64,000 nt of DNA from Sporosarcina sp. D27. Its GTDB lineage: Bacteria > Bacillota > Bacilli > Bacillales_A > Planococcaceae. The stretch is from assembly GCF_000586555.1 (NCBI RefSeq), contig NZ_AZUC01000016.1, forward strand, positions 25,905 through 89,904, written 5' to 3'. The number at the start of each line of letters is the position of its first letter. Positions within the stretch are counted from its first letter, which is position 1. The notes below the pieces were generated by a model. It was not told the origin of the DNA. It saw nothing but the letters and a program-made list of their open reading frames with translations, and searched no databases. This document shows, piece after piece, positions 16,714 through 27,850 of this stretch. Both the position numbers and the translations under genes were made by a program.

Positions 16714-17524
16714 CGTTGCAGGAATCCGCTTTAAAAAAGCGGGTAAAATACATTATTTTGACCCAATGGACTATGACTTGAAAGTCGATGATTACGTAAT
16801 CGTCGAATCTGCACGAGGTACAGAGTATGGGAAAGTGGTTAGCATGATGGTGGATATGGATGGTTCAGACTTAGTTCTGCCTTTAAAGAAAGTGATTCGT
16901 CCCGCTAGTATAGAGGATAAGGATAAGGTGGAAGAAAACCAACTGGATGCTCAAAAAGCATTTACTACATGTGTCGCCAAAATCCAAGAGCACAAACTTG
17001 ATATGAAACTTGTCGATGTGGAATATACATTTGATCGTAATAAAGTGATTTTCTATTTTACAGCTGAAGGTCGAGTCGACTTCAGAAACTTAGTGAAGGA
17101 CTTAGCATCTATCTTCAGAACTCGAATTGAGCTACGCCAAATCGGTGTAAGAGATGAAGCAAAAATGCTGGGCGGAATTGGTCCTTGTGGTAGAATGCTT
17201 TGTTGTTCCACATTCCTAGGGGATTTCGAACCGGTTTCTATTAAAATGGCAAAAGATCAAAATTTGTCATTGAATCCTTCAAAGATTTCGGGATTATGTG
17301 GAAGATTGATGTGCTGTTTAAAATACGAAAACGACGAGTATGAGCAAGCTAAAGCACTCATGCCCGATATTGGTGCACGAATTGAGACGCCAGATGGCTC
17401 AGGGAAGGTTGTCGGTCTAAACTTACTAGAGCGTTTGCTGAAAGTAAAGTTAACCGACCAAGACCAAACACTTGAATATGCTTGGGAAGAACTGTCGAAG
17501 AAGACGGGACAGCCCGTTAATTGA
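16706..17524 (+). CDS. ricT: RicT (YaaT), RicAFT complex subunit
   Basis: RicT, RicA and RicF form an iron-sulfur complex that directs RNase Y mRNA processing and promotes phosphorelay, competence and sporulation in B. subtilis. The 272-residue product starts at TTG after AGGAGGGG. The conserved PSP1 region has cysteines expected to hold Fe-S clusters (GGIGPCGRMLCCSTFLG and GLCGRLMCCLKYE). It overlaps holB by 8 bases, and yabA follows after a short gap. Confidence 0.95.
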   Translation: MYNVAGIRFKKAGKIHYFDPMDYDLKVDDYVIVESARGTEYGKVVSMMVDMDGSDLVLPLKKVIRPASIEDKDKVEENQLDAQKAFTTCVAKIQEHKLDMKLVDVEYTFDRNKVIFYFTAEGRVDFRNLVKDLASIFRTRIELRQIGVRDEAKMLGGIGPCGRMLCCSTFLGDFEPVSIKMAKDQNLSLNPSKISGLCGRLMCCLKYENDEYEQAKALMPDIGARIETPDGSGKVVGLNLLERLLKVKLTDQDQTLEYAWEELSKKTGQPVN

Positions 17525-17545
17525 TGAAGTGATGAGGTGACAAAG

Positions 17546-17899
17546 TTGAAAGAAGGGAACTTTCTCGATAAGGTAATCGAATACGAACAACAACTCGACT
17601 CTATGCACAAGCAATTCCGTGAAATAATCGGTTTTGTTGCCAAGATGACGGAAGAAAACCATTCACTTCAACTTGAGAATCATCATCTGCGCGCACGTCT
17701 GGACGAGTTGGATCAACAAGCTGCTACTGACAAAAAAAACGCAGAACGCTCGCAACGGGCAGACGTTGGCGAAGGCGTAGACAATTTGGCTCGTATTTAT
17801 AATGAGGGATTCCACGTGTGCAATGTCCATTATGGAAGCACCCGTAAAGGTGAAGATTGCCTGTTTTGTCTCTCGTTTCTAAGTAAACAAAATTTGTGA
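17546..17899 (+). CDS. yabA: Replication initiation control protein YabA
   Basis: YabA binds DnaA and the sliding clamp to limit replication initiation. I place the start at the TTG at 17546 (GAGGTGA 6-7 bases upstream), giving [16 protein letters not shown], which aligns with the B. subtilis N-terminus; a GTG at 17537 would add three residues. The N-terminal half is a leucine-rich coiled coil for tetramer formation. The C-terminal zinc site is FHVCNVHYG followed by DCLFC. Length 117. Confidence 0.94.
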   Translation: MKEGNFLDKVIEYEQQLDSMHKQFREIIGFVAKMTEENHSLQLENHHLRARLDELDQQAATDKKNAERSQRADVGEGVDNLARIYNEGFHVCNVHYGSTRKGEDCLFCLSFLSKQNL

Positions 17900-17906
17900 A
17901 TTATAG

Positions 17907-17938
17907 CCGATCCCTATTTCTTTCTAGGTGTCGGTTTT
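17907..17938 (+). terminator. Weak terminator after yabA
   Basis: CCGATCCCTA can pair imperfectly with TAGGTGTCGG, followed by TTTTT. Confidence 0.5.
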
Positions 17939-17978
17939 TCTATATTATGAAGTCACTATTCTCTTAAAGGAGTATCCG

Positions 17979-18731
17979 ATGGAACCAATTGAATTACGAG
18001 GTGACGAACGCCTCGATTACTTACTTGCAGAAGACTTGCGAATAATCCAGAGTCCATCTGTTTTTTCATTTTCACTAGATGCTGTACTTCTAGCACGTTT
18101 TGCTTATATGCCTATTAGACGCGGGAAGATTGTGGATTTGTGTGCAGGTAATGGTGCAATTCCTTTGTTTTTAAGTGCCCGCACCTCCGCTGATATTATA
18201 GGGGTGGAGTTGCAGGAACAACTAGCTGATATGGCAAGTCGTAGTATTACTTATAATCAGTTGGATCAGCAGATTACAATGCTGTGTGACGACGTCATTG
18301 GTATTGCATCGAAGATCGGGTTTGATCAATACGATGTAGTAACATGTAACCCTCCCTACTTTAAAGCGTATGAGCATAGTGAACAAAATCAAAAAGAACC
18401 GCTGACCATTGCTCGACACGAAGTAAAACTGACTCTTGATCAAGCGGTTCATTCTGCAAGTGAATTACTCAAGCAAGGTGGGAAGGCAGCATTTGTCCAT
18501 CGTCCAGGAAGATTACTGGATATTGTTACTTCGATGAGGGCGAATCGGCTGGAGCCGAAGCGTATTCAATTTGTATATCCGAAAGAAGGCAAAGAAGCGA
18601 ATACATTGCTAATCGAAGCGACGAAAGATGGGAAGCCTGATTTGAAGATACTTCCGCCGCTATATGTTTATCAACAAGATGGTACGTATACTGAAGAAGT
18701 GAGGAAATTGTTGTATGGAACAGAAGCATGA
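17979..18731 (+). CDS. trmN6: tRNA1(Val) A37 N6-methyltransferase
   Basis: A YabB/TrmN6-type SAM-dependent methyltransferase of 250 residues. The ATG at 17979 follows AAAGGAG; the upstream ATG-less extension is not used. Motifs: [14 protein letters not shown] for SAM binding and VVTCNPPYF, the NPPY motif of N6-adenine methyltransferases. In E. coli the homologue modifies A37 of tRNA1(Val). The 3' end overlaps yazA by 17 bases. Confidence 0.9.
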   Translation: MEPIELRGDERLDYLLAEDLRIIQSPSVFSFSLDAVLLARFAYMPIRRGKIVDLCAGNGAIPLFLSARTSADIIGVELQEQLADMASRSITYNQLDQQITMLCDDVIGIASKIGFDQYDVVTCNPPYFKAYEHSEQNQKEPLTIARHEVKLTLDQAVHSASELLKQGGKAAFVHRPGRLLDIVTSMRANRLEPKRIQFVYPKEGKEANTLLIEATKDGKPDLKILPPLYVYQQDGTYTEEVRKLLYGTEA

Positions 18732-18984
18732 GCATCTGTTTTATGTACTTGAATGTAAGGATGGCTCCTACTACGGAGGCTATACAACGGATATAGATCG
18801 TAGGGTTGCAATGCATAATTCAGGTAAAGGAGCAAAATATACGAGGGCAAGAAGGCCAGTTCGTTGCATTCATCACGAAAAGTTTGAAACGAAGCGGGAA
18901 GCGATGCAAGCGGAGTACCGTTTCAAACAGTTGACGCGACCCGCTAAAGAACGGTATTTGGAACAAGAGGAGGCAGACGAATGA
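18715..18984 (+). CDS. yazA: GIY-YIG superfamily protein YazA
   Basis: An 89-residue UPF0213 protein. The GIY-YIG core is [23 protein letters not shown] with the conserved Arg and a later Glu in [11 protein letters not shown]. The family is structure-related to SLX1 and UvrC nucleases, but no activity is established. It overlaps both neighbours (trmN6 and rsmI), implying tight co-translation. Conserved order yabB-yazA-rsmI. Confidence 0.93.
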   Translation: MEQKHEHLFYVLECKDGSYYGGYTTDIDRRVAMHNSGKGAKYTRARRPVRCIHHEKFETKREAMQAEYRFKQLTRPAKERYLEQEEADE

Positions 18985-19853
18985 TCACGCAGAAAAGTGC
19001 GGAATACGAGAAGGGTGTGCTGTATTTAGTCGGTACACCTATTGGGAATTTGGAAGATATGAGTTATCGTGCTATCCGCATTTTAAAAGAAGCAGACATG
19101 ATTGCAGCTGAGGATACGAGGAATACTGTAAAGTTATCCAATCACTTTGAAATTGACACGCCTTTCATGAGTTACCATGAGCACAATCTTGAAGTGGGTG
19201 GGAGAAAAATTTTAGAGCTATTGGCAGAAGGTAAAACTGTTGCGCTCGTTAGTGACGCAGGGATGCCTTGTATATCAGATCCGGGTGCCGATATTGCAGA
19301 AAAAGCAATCGCAGACGGTTATCCAGTCGTACCTGTACCTGGACCGAATGCAGCCATTAGTGCATTAGTTGCATCCGGTATTCCAACGCAACCATTTATG
19401 TTTTTCGGTTTTTTAGATCGGCAGAAGAAAAAACGTCGTATTCAGTTGGAAGCGTTAAAGAATCGACAAGAGACATTACTCTTTTACGAGGCACCCCATC
19501 GCCTAAAAGATACGTTGCGCGAATTGAAAGAACAGTTTGGACCGAATCGTCGTATTACTCTTGCTAGAGAACTAACAAAGCGTTATGAAGAATTCATTAG
19601 AGGAACGGTTGAAGAAGCACTTAACTGGGCAGAATCAACAGAAATTCGCGGAGAGTTTTGTTTAGTCGTAGAAGGTACAAATGAGACGAAATCAGAAACT
19701 GAAGAAGTGTGGTGGAATTCGCTAACTCCGGTTGAACACGTTGAACTCTTGATAGAGCAAAAAGGGTATACATCAAAAGAGGCAATTCGGGAAACGGCAG
19801 TTGATCGAGGTGTGAGTAAACGGGAGATTTACCAGGCATATCACGTTGAATAA
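18981..19853 (+). CDS. rsmI: 16S rRNA C1402 2'-O-methyltransferase
   Basis: RsmI methylates the ribose of C1402 in the decoding centre. The 290-residue tetrapyrrole-methylase-fold protein has [35 protein letters not shown] and [23 protein letters not shown] precedes the ATG. It overlaps yazA by four bases and ends the ricT-to-rsmI run, facing abrB. Confidence 0.96.
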   Translation: MITQKSAEYEKGVLYLVGTPIGNLEDMSYRAIRILKEADMIAAEDTRNTVKLSNHFEIDTPFMSYHEHNLEVGGRKILELLAEGKTVALVSDAGMPCISDPGADIAEKAIADGYPVVPVPGPNAAISALVASGIPTQPFMFFGFLDRQKKKRRIQLEALKNRQETLLFYEAPHRLKDTLRELKEQFGPNRRITLARELTKRYEEFIRGTVEEALNWAESTEIRGEFCLVVEGTNETKSETEEVWWNSLTPVEHVELLIEQKGYTSKEAIRETAVDRGVSKREIYQAYHVE

Positions 19854-19857
19854 AAAA

Positions 19858-19892
19858 AACATCTGTGTCTACTTGAATAGGCACAGATGTTA
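19858..19892. terminator. Shared terminator between rsmI and abrB
   Basis: AACATCTGTG pairs with CACAGATGTT; A-rich before and T-containing after, so it can serve both converging genes. Confidence 0.75.
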
Positions 19893-19911
19893 TTGCAATA
19901 AAAGCATTAAA

Positions 19912-20187
19912 TCAAGACATTTTGTCTTCGATTTCAGCAATTAGCTGTTTAGCACCTTCAGGACTAAGAATCAGCTTACCATCGATAAGTGTTAAGTTAT
20001 CATCTGAAACTTCTCCAGTTACTGAACATGTCATATTAGGCATGTATTTCTTCAAGATGATTTTATCGTCATCCACATAAATTTCTAGTGCGTCTTTTTG
20101 AGCTATGCCGAGTGTCCGACGTAATTCGATAGGGATAACTACACGACCAAGTTCGTCGACTTTACGTACGATTCCAGTAGATTTCAT
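19912..20187 (-). CDS. abrB: Transition-state regulator AbrB
   Basis: AbrB represses many post-exponential genes in growth phase. The 91-residue product begins MKSTGIVRKVDELGRVVIPI, the swapped-hairpin DNA-binding domain; the ATG at 20187 follows AGGAGG. A longer frame to 20235 is unsupported. The paralogue spoVT at 42774 has the same N-terminal domain. In B. subtilis abrB is next to metG; here the methionine operon lies between. Confidence 0.95.
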   Translation of the reverse strand: MKSTGIVRKVDELGRVVIPIELRRTLGIAQKDALEIYVDDDKIILKKYMPNMTCSVTGEVSDDNLTLIDGKLILSPEGAKQLIAEIEDKMS

Positions 20188-20413
20188 ATCAGGTTTCCTC
20201 CTAAAGTAAAATGGTGATTCGTCAGATTTCGACATTTTTCTCTTGTCTGTCTATTATCATACCAAGTCTTCCAATTAACGTCAATGGTGAAACCTATAAA
20301 CTATTTTATGAATAATAGATACATGAAAAACTCACTTAAATGTGAATGAAAGTTGCAGTTTTATAACAAATTAGAAAGTATTTCATTAGAAATTTAAAAA
20401 AAATGAAAATAGG

Positions 20414-20442
20414 TTGACTTTGTATGATTTTGTGATTATAGT
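20414..20442 (+). promoter_or_regulatory. Promoter of the S-box met operon
   Basis: TTGACT, 17 bases, TATAGT, about 40 bases before the riboswitch core. Confidence 0.8.
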
Positions 20443-20481
20443 ATAAATTAATTCTTGCGACAATCGAATAGCAACACATCA

Positions 20482-20605
20482 CTTTCTTATCCAGAGAGAT
20501 CGAGGGGCAGGCCCTATGACATCTCGGCAGCGGGTTCATTACACATGAACACTGTGCCAATTCCTGCAAATGCTTAATGCATTTGGAAGATGAGAACGGA
20601 GATGG
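20482..20605 (+). promoter_or_regulatory. SAM-I (S-box) riboswitch
   Basis: The aptamer opens with CTTATCCAGAGAGATCGAGG, continues with GGCAGGCCCTATGAC and CGGCAGCGGG, and closes with the AATGC...GCATTTGG arm and AGATGAGAACG. These are the conserved S-box elements. SAM binding is expected to expose the terminator just downstream and shut off metNIQ when methionine is plentiful. Confidence 0.93.
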
Positions 20606-20620
20606 TTTCACTTTATATTG

Positions 20621-20667
20621 AAGCCCTCTTTTTTCTCGTATTCATGAGAAAAAAGAGGGCTTTTTTC
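20621..20667 (+). terminator. Riboswitch-controlled terminator
   Basis: AAGCCCTCTTTTTTCTCGT pairs with ATGAGAAAAAAGAGGGCTT, then TTTT. Confidence 0.9.
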
Positions 20668-20742
20668 GTTCAAACAAAAGAAAGTTCGATGACTGCGCTC
20701 ATTGCTGCACAGAATCATAACAGTAAGTAGAGGGGGCACGGC

Positions 20743-21768
20743 ATGATTGAATTTAAACAGGCGGTTAAGACGTTTCGACTAGGAAAGCGTGAGGTGACGG
20801 CGGTTAATGACGTGAGTTTGTCCGTTGCGCAAGGTGAAATCTTTGGAATTATCGGGTTTAGTGGTGCGGGGAAAAGTACATTACTTCGACTCGTTAATAT
20901 GCTGGAGCGACCAACCACGGGTTCCATTCAAGTACAAGGAGTAGACCTAGCAACACTTTCTCAAAAAGATCTAAGAAAGCTTCGTCGCCGAATCGGGATG
21001 ATTTTTCAGAACTTTAATTTGTTCTCATCAAGAACGGTCGCGGGAAATGTGGCGTATCCTTTAAAGCTTGCGGGTGGAGCCAAAAAAGAAGTGACTGAAC
21101 GAGTAGCAGAACTATTGGACTTTGTTGGACTGTCTGATAAAGCAAATGATTATCCGGAACAACTTTCCGGTGGTCAAAAACAGCGGGTGGGTATCGCAAG
21201 AGCACTCGCTACATCACCGGATATATTAATTTGCGATGAGGCGACATCAGCGTTAGACCCGGATACGACAGCTGATATTCTTAGACTACTAAAAAAAGTG
21301 AACAAGGAGCTTGGAATCACGATTTTATTGATCACACATGAGATGCACGTCATTCAAGAAATATGTGATCGTGTCGCTGTGATGGAAGATGGAGAAGTGA
21401 TTGAAACAGGTACAGTTTTTGATACATTTACAAATCCGCAGCACTCAACCACGCAACGCTTCATTCAGTCCGTACAGCAGGATCGTCCCTCCGACGCTTT
21501 GCTTAAGGAGTGGCGTTCAAAAGGAGGAAGGAAACTATATCGCGTTATCTTTAAAGGCGAGGTAGCTAGTGATCCAGTTCTCTCGAGACTCACGCAAAAA
21601 TATGGAGTGAATTTTAATATTGTGTACGGTTCCATTCGTGAATTGCAGGAGAAGTTTTTTGGGAATTTGCTAGTTTCATTTGATGGTGAAGAGGAGTCGG
21701 TTAACCTACTCATTGCGGCATTGAAGGAAACGGTTGAGATTGAGGAGGTTGAGGTTCATGAAAGTTGA
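20743..21768 (+). CDS. metN: Methionine ABC transporter ATP-binding protein
   Basis: ATPase of the MetNIQ importer for methionine. The 341-residue product has Walker A GFSGAGKSTLL, the signature LSGGQKQRV, and Walker B ILICDEATSALDPDT. Residues about 265-335 are the NIL domain (LYRVIFKGEVASDPVLSRL) that senses methionine and inhibits transport. It begins the S-box operon and overlaps metI by 11 bases. Confidence 0.96.
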   Translation: MIEFKQAVKTFRLGKREVTAVNDVSLSVAQGEIFGIIGFSGAGKSTLLRLVNMLERPTTGSIQVQGVDLATLSQKDLRKLRRRIGMIFQNFNLFSSRTVAGNVAYPLKLAGGAKKEVTERVAELLDFVGLSDKANDYPEQLSGGQKQRVGIARALATSPDILICDEATSALDPDTTADILRLLKKVNKELGITILLITHEMHVIQEICDRVAVMEDGEVIETGTVFDTFTNPQHSTTQRFIQSVQQDRPSDALLKEWRSKGGRKLYRVIFKGEVASDPVLSRLTQKYGVNFNIVYGSIRELQEKFFGNLLVSFDGEEESVNLLIAALKETVEIEEVEVHES

Positions 21769-22420
21769 TTGGACAACATTTTGGCCAAGGATTGTAGAGT
21801 CAACAGGTGAAACAGTACTCATGGTCATTGCAACGCTTATTTTTGGTTCGATTCTAGGAATTAGTATAGGTTTATTGCTTTATGTAACGAGAAAAGGAAA
21901 TATACTAGAAAAACAATGGGTGTTTCAAACCTTAAATATGCTTATCAATATCATACGTCCAATTCCATTTATTATATTTCTTGTAGCATTAAGCCCTATT
22001 ACAAGAGCTGTGGTGGGTTCCACAATCGGAACATGGGCGGCTATCTTTCCAATGACGATTGCAGCATCTTTTGGAATCGCTAGAATCGTGGAAAACAACT
22101 TGGTAGGTATAGATCCTGGAGTTGTGGAAGCTGCTAAAGCGATGGGGGCAAGCCCTTTTCAAATTATTTTTACAGTTCTAATACCAGAGGCTCTCGGTCC
22201 TCTAATTCTTGGTTTAACATTTGTAACAATTAGTTTAATAGACTTCTCGGCAATGGCAGGTACTGTTGGCGGAGGAGGATTGGGACATGTAGCGATGACA
22301 TACGGATATCAGCGTTTCGATGGCAGTGTCATGCTGGTTACGGTAGTCATTCTAATTGTTCTGGTCCAGGTAGCACAGTGGCTAGGAAATACGCTTTCGC
22401 GGAAGGTTATGAGACGTTAG
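21758..22420 (+). CDS. metI: Methionine ABC transporter permease
   Basis: The 220-residue membrane permease has about five transmembrane helices and the ABC coupling motif EAAKAMGASPFQIIFTVLIP. The ATG at 21758 follows GAGGAGG within the metN coding region, so the two are translationally coupled. Closest to MetI/MetP of MetNIQ systems. Confidence 0.96.
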   Translation: MKVDWTTFWPRIVESTGETVLMVIATLIFGSILGISIGLLLYVTRKGNILEKQWVFQTLNMLINIIRPIPFIIFLVALSPITRAVVGSTIGTWAAIFPMTIAASFGIARIVENNLVGIDPGVVEAAKAMGASPFQIIFTVLIPEALGPLILGLTFVTISLIDFSAMAGTVGGGGLGHVAMTYGYQRFDGSVMLVTVVILIVLVQVAQWLGNTLSRKVMRR

Positions 22421-22458
22421 TTTTTTTGATCAGACACATACTTGGAGGAGATTATAAT

Positions 22459-23316
22459 ATGAAAAAAGCAATTATCTACTTAGGAACTGTCTTACTTCTA
22501 TTAACACTAGGAGCTTGCAGCCAAAAAACATCAGGACAAGAAAAAGACTCAAATGTAGTGAAAATCGGTGTGACGGGATCAGATGGTGAAGTTTGGCCGA
22601 TTCTTAAAGAGAAAGCTAAAGCTGAAGGAATTGAAATTGAACTCATCGAGTTTGCCGATTACACATTACCGAACCAGGCTTTAGCAAATGGAGATATTGA
22701 CCTAAACTCATTTCAACACATTGCATTTTTAAGTCAGTTCACAAAAGAAAATGATGCAGATTTAACACCAATTGGAGCCACAATCATTGCACCCATGGGA
22801 ATTTACTCAGAAAAGCTGAAGTCAATTGACGATATTGAAGATGGAGCACGTATCGCAATTCCAGATGATCCATCTAACCAAGCACGTGCTTTGAAATTGC
22901 TAGAATCTGCAGGCCTGATAAAACTAGCTGATGATTTCGGATTGTTTGGAGATCCGTCGAAAATTGTCGAAAATCCGAAGAAACTCGACATTTATCCAAT
23001 TGTAGCTCAACAAACTCCACGCGTACTGCCGGATGTTGCCGCTTCTGTCATTAATAATGGAGTCGCTGGGCAAGCAGGGTTTGATCCGGTAAAAGATCCA
23101 ATCTATCTAGAAGATAGCGATGACGAAAATACATTGCCGTATGTAAATATCTTTGCAGCTAGGTCAGCAGATAAGAACAATGAAACCTATCAGCGAATTA
23201 TTGAATTGTATCATGAAGAAGATGTGAAAAAAGCGGTGGAGGCAGATACAAATGGCGGTTCTGTCGTAGTTGATATTTCAAAGGAAGAGTTACTAAAAGT
23301 CTACAAAGGACTATAA
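22459..23316 (+). CDS. metQ: Methionine-binding lipoprotein
   Basis: Substrate-binding lipoprotein of the importer, 285 residues. The signal peptide ends with the lipobox LTLGAC, so the mature protein is anchored at Cys. The NlpA/MetQ core is clear (VKIGVTGSDGEVWPILKEKA, NGDIDLNSFQHIAFL). GGAGGAG precedes the ATG at 22459. Confidence 0.96.
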   Translation: MKKAIIYLGTVLLLLTLGACSQKTSGQEKDSNVVKIGVTGSDGEVWPILKEKAKAEGIEIELIEFADYTLPNQALANGDIDLNSFQHIAFLSQFTKENDADLTPIGATIIAPMGIYSEKLKSIDDIEDGARIAIPDDPSNQARALKLLESAGLIKLADDFGLFGDPSKIVENPKKLDIYPIVAQQTPRVLPDVAASVINNGVAGQAGFDPVKDPIYLEDSDDENTLPYVNIFAARSADKNNETYQRIIELYHEEDVKKAVEADTNGGSVVVDISKEELLKVYKGL

Positions 23317-23331
23317 GGGAGGAAAACTATT

Positions 23332-24528
23332 ATGAGCACAATTACTTCTAAACACGATGTTATTATAAATTCAATTGAATCTAACCGGGATCTATACATT
23401 CAAACGAGTCAAGAAATCCATGCCACACCTGAAATCGGCAACCAAGAATTCTTTGCTAGTGAGAAACATGTCAAGCTATTAAAAGATGAAGGTTTTGAAG
23501 TTACAACGGCGGTTGCTGGACATGAAACATCGTTTTACGCGGTGAAAGACAGCGGCATTCCAGGACCAGCAATCGCTTTTCTTGCCGAATACGATGCACT
23601 CCCAGGGTTAGGTCATGCGTGTGGACATAATATTATTGGTACTACCAGTGTAGCTGCTGGTATTGCTTTATCTAAAATAATTTCTGAGAGCGGAGGGCGT
23701 GTCGTTGTGTTGGGGACACCTGCAGAAGAAGGGGGTCCCAACGGCAGTGCAAAAGGAAGTTTTGTAAAACACGACTACTTAAAAGAGATTGACACAGCCT
23801 TAATGATTCACCCATCCGGTAAAACTGCATTGACGAGTGAGACGTTAGCTGTCGATCCGCTAGACTTCCATTTCTACGGGAAGCCTGCACATGCATCAGG
23901 TTCACCTGAAAAAGGGATCAATGCACTAGACGCAGTCATTCAACTTTTTAATGGGATAAACGCACTCCGTCAACAGCTTCCGCAGGATGTGAGAATCCAT
24001 GGAATCATTACACACGGCGGAGATGCTCCTAATATTATCCCTGAATACGCGGCAGCAAGATTTTTCATCCGTGCCGAGACTTGGTCAAAAACCGAAGAGA
24101 CTTCCACCAAGGTTCGTGCAATCGCTGAAGGTGCTGCTCTTGCAACAGGAGCTGAAGTTAAAATTCAACGGTTCCAAAATGAAGTAAAAGACTTTGTATT
24201 GAACTCTGTATTAGACGGAATTTTACATGAGGAATTAGAAACGTTCGGTGAAGTCGTTCATACTGAAAAGAAAATTGGTAAGGGTTCTACAGATGCAGGG
24301 AATATTAGTTATGAAGTCCCTACAGCACATCCGTATATAAAGATTGGTCCTGATGAGTTAGTTGCCCACACGGATGAATTTAGGGAAGCTGCAAAGTCAC
24401 CTGTTGGAGATGAAGCGCTCATTAGAGGTGCAAAAGTGTTGGCGTCAACGGGGTATAGATTGTTAACAGATGCTGAGCTCCTGCATCGTGTTAAGAAGGA
24501 ATTTGAAAAAAGTTTGAAAGAGAAATAA
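23332..24528 (+). CDS. M20 family amidohydrolase of the methionine operon
   Basis: A 398-residue metal-dependent peptidase/amidohydrolase of the M20D type (AbgB and N-acyl-amino-acid hydrolase relatives). Metal and catalytic motifs: GHACGHNIIG, GTPAEEGG, MIHPSG, and the dimerisation region with FYGKPAHASGSPEKGINALD. It begins 15 bases after metQ (GGGAGG site), so it is controlled by the same S-box. That suggests it releases methionine from N-acyl or peptide forms imported by MetNIQ; the exact substrate is inference. The product lacks a signal peptide and is cytoplasmic. Confidence 0.88.
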   Translation: MSTITSKHDVIINSIESNRDLYIQTSQEIHATPEIGNQEFFASEKHVKLLKDEGFEVTTAVAGHETSFYAVKDSGIPGPAIAFLAEYDALPGLGHACGHNIIGTTSVAAGIALSKIISESGGRVVVLGTPAEEGGPNGSAKGSFVKHDYLKEIDTALMIHPSGKTALTSETLAVDPLDFHFYGKPAHASGSPEKGINALDAVIQLFNGINALRQQLPQDVRIHGIITHGGDAPNIIPEYAAARFFIRAETWSKTEETSTKVRAIAEGAALATGAEVKIQRFQNEVKDFVLNSVLDGILHEELETFGEVVHTEKKIGKGSTDAGNISYEVPTAHPYIKIGPDELVAHTDEFREAAKSPVGDEALIRGAKVLASTGYRLLTDAELLHRVKKEFEKSLKEK

Positions 24529-24576
24529 TAAGGTCTCTCATATGAAACTCATTTGTTAAATTGAATCTAGACTAAC

Positions 24577-24621
24577 AAACAGTTTATTCTTCCTTTTTCA
24601 GGGGAAGAATAAGCTGTTTTT
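24577..24621 (+). terminator. Terminator of the met operon
   Basis: AACAGTTTATTCTTCC pairs with GGAAGAATAAGCTGTT, then TTTT. The following 230 bases up to metG hold no gene; TAAAAT near 24818 may be part of the metG promoter. Confidence 0.85.
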
Positions 24622-24818
24622 GAATTGGAGATAGTTAATAGTAAAAGGGAATTCATTCATTATTTCAAAAAGGTTCTAGATGTACCAAGGTCTAGGGATT
24701 ACATTGACCAGAATAGTATTTGAAAAACATATAAATTTTAGTGAAGGTACAGATTTTCTGCGAAATGGATACAATCTTTACACACCTCACCATAGCTAAA
24801 TTATCAGAAGTTCGATAA

Positions 24819-26822
<2,004 letters not shown>

Positions 26823-26828
26823 TATAGG

Positions 26829-26864
26829 ACAGCGGCTTTCTTCGGAGAGCCGCTGTTGTCTTTT
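26829..26864 (+). terminator. Terminator of metG
   Basis: ACAGCGGCT pairs with AGCCGCTGT, then TTGTCTTTT. Confidence 0.75.
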
Positions 26865-26945
26865 GTTTGTAACCGTTTTGTAATGAAACTGCGATGTTTG
26901 TGTAAAGACAGGAAAGTACACTATAACTTATGTGAGGCGAATGAG

Positions 26946-27713
26946 ATGTTAATAGACACACATGTCCATTTAAATGATAACCAGTATGAACAAGACATAG
27001 ACCAAGTTATTCAGCGCGCACTTAACGCAGGTGTTGAGCGAATGGTAGTCGTCGGATTTGACCGCCCCACCATTACCAGAGCAATGGAGCTTACTGAAAA
27101 ACATAGCTTTATATATGCGGTGGTCGGTTGGCATCCGGTCGATGCAATCGATTGTACCGAAGAAGATTTAAAATGGATTGAAGAGTTAGCGGCACATCCG
27201 AAAGTTGTTGGAATTGGAGAAACTGGACTCGACTATCATTGGGATAAGTCACCGAAAGAGGTTCAGCAAGAACTGTTTCGAAAGCAAATACGACTTGCTA
27301 AAAAAGTGGATTTGCCGATTATCATTCATAATCGAGATGCAACAGCGGATGTTGTACAAATCTTACAAGAAGAAGAAGCAGGAACAACGGGGGGCATTAT
27401 GCATTGCTTTAGTGGGAGTGTAGAAACTGCTAAACAATGTATAGATATGAACTTTATGATATCTCTCGGTGGTCCGGTGACCTTCAAAAATGCCAAGATG
27501 CCAAAACAAGTTGCGACCGAAATTCCACTTGAGTATTTACTTGTAGAAACAGACGCACCGTATCTTGCACCACATCCACATCGTGGTAAAAGAAACGAAC
27601 CTGCATTTGTCGCACTAGTTGCAGAACAAATCGCAGAACTAAAAGGAATATCACTCAAAGAGGTAGCTCAAATTACCACTCAAAATGCTATGAAATTATT
27701 TGCCATCGACTGA
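26946..27713 (+). CDS. yabD: TatD family metal-dependent hydrolase
   Basis: A 255-residue TIM-barrel hydrolase related to TatD DNases. Metal ligands appear in MLIDTHVHLN, GIGETGLDYHW, IIHNRDA, HCFSGS and VETDAPYL. The ATG at 26946 gives the standard N-terminus; an upstream extension is not used. Its physiological role in Bacilli is not settled. Confidence 0.95.
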   Translation: MLIDTHVHLNDNQYEQDIDQVIQRALNAGVERMVVVGFDRPTITRAMELTEKHSFIYAVVGWHPVDAIDCTEEDLKWIEELAAHPKVVGIGETGLDYHWDKSPKEVQQELFRKQIRLAKKVDLPIIIHNRDATADVVQILQEEEAGTTGGIMHCFSGSVETAKQCIDMNFMISLGGPVTFKNAKMPKQVATEIPLEYLLVETDAPYLAPHPHRGKRNEPAFVALVAEQIAELKGISLKEVAQITTQNAMKLFAID

Positions 27714-27719
27714 CTTGAT

Positions 27720-27769
27720 TTGCCGGGAGAATCACCCATTCTTTGAAGATAGGTGACTTCCGGCATTCC
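27720..27769 (+). terminator. Hairpin after tatD
   Basis: TGCCGGGAG...TCACC pairs with GGTGACTTCCGGCA. The T tract is poor, so termination is uncertain. Confidence 0.45.
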
Positions 27770-27790
27770 TATGCGGGAAAGTTAGAACGG

Positions 27791-27819
27791 TTGACAGCAT
27801 GAAATTGAGCCTATATAAT
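27791..27819 (+). promoter_or_regulatory. Consensus promoter of yabE
   Basis: TTGACA, 17 bases, TATAAT: a perfect SigA consensus. The leader is only about 25 bases. Confidence 0.85.
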
Positions 27820-27850
27820 CAGCCGAGTGAATAAGGAGGAGATTTTTTTC

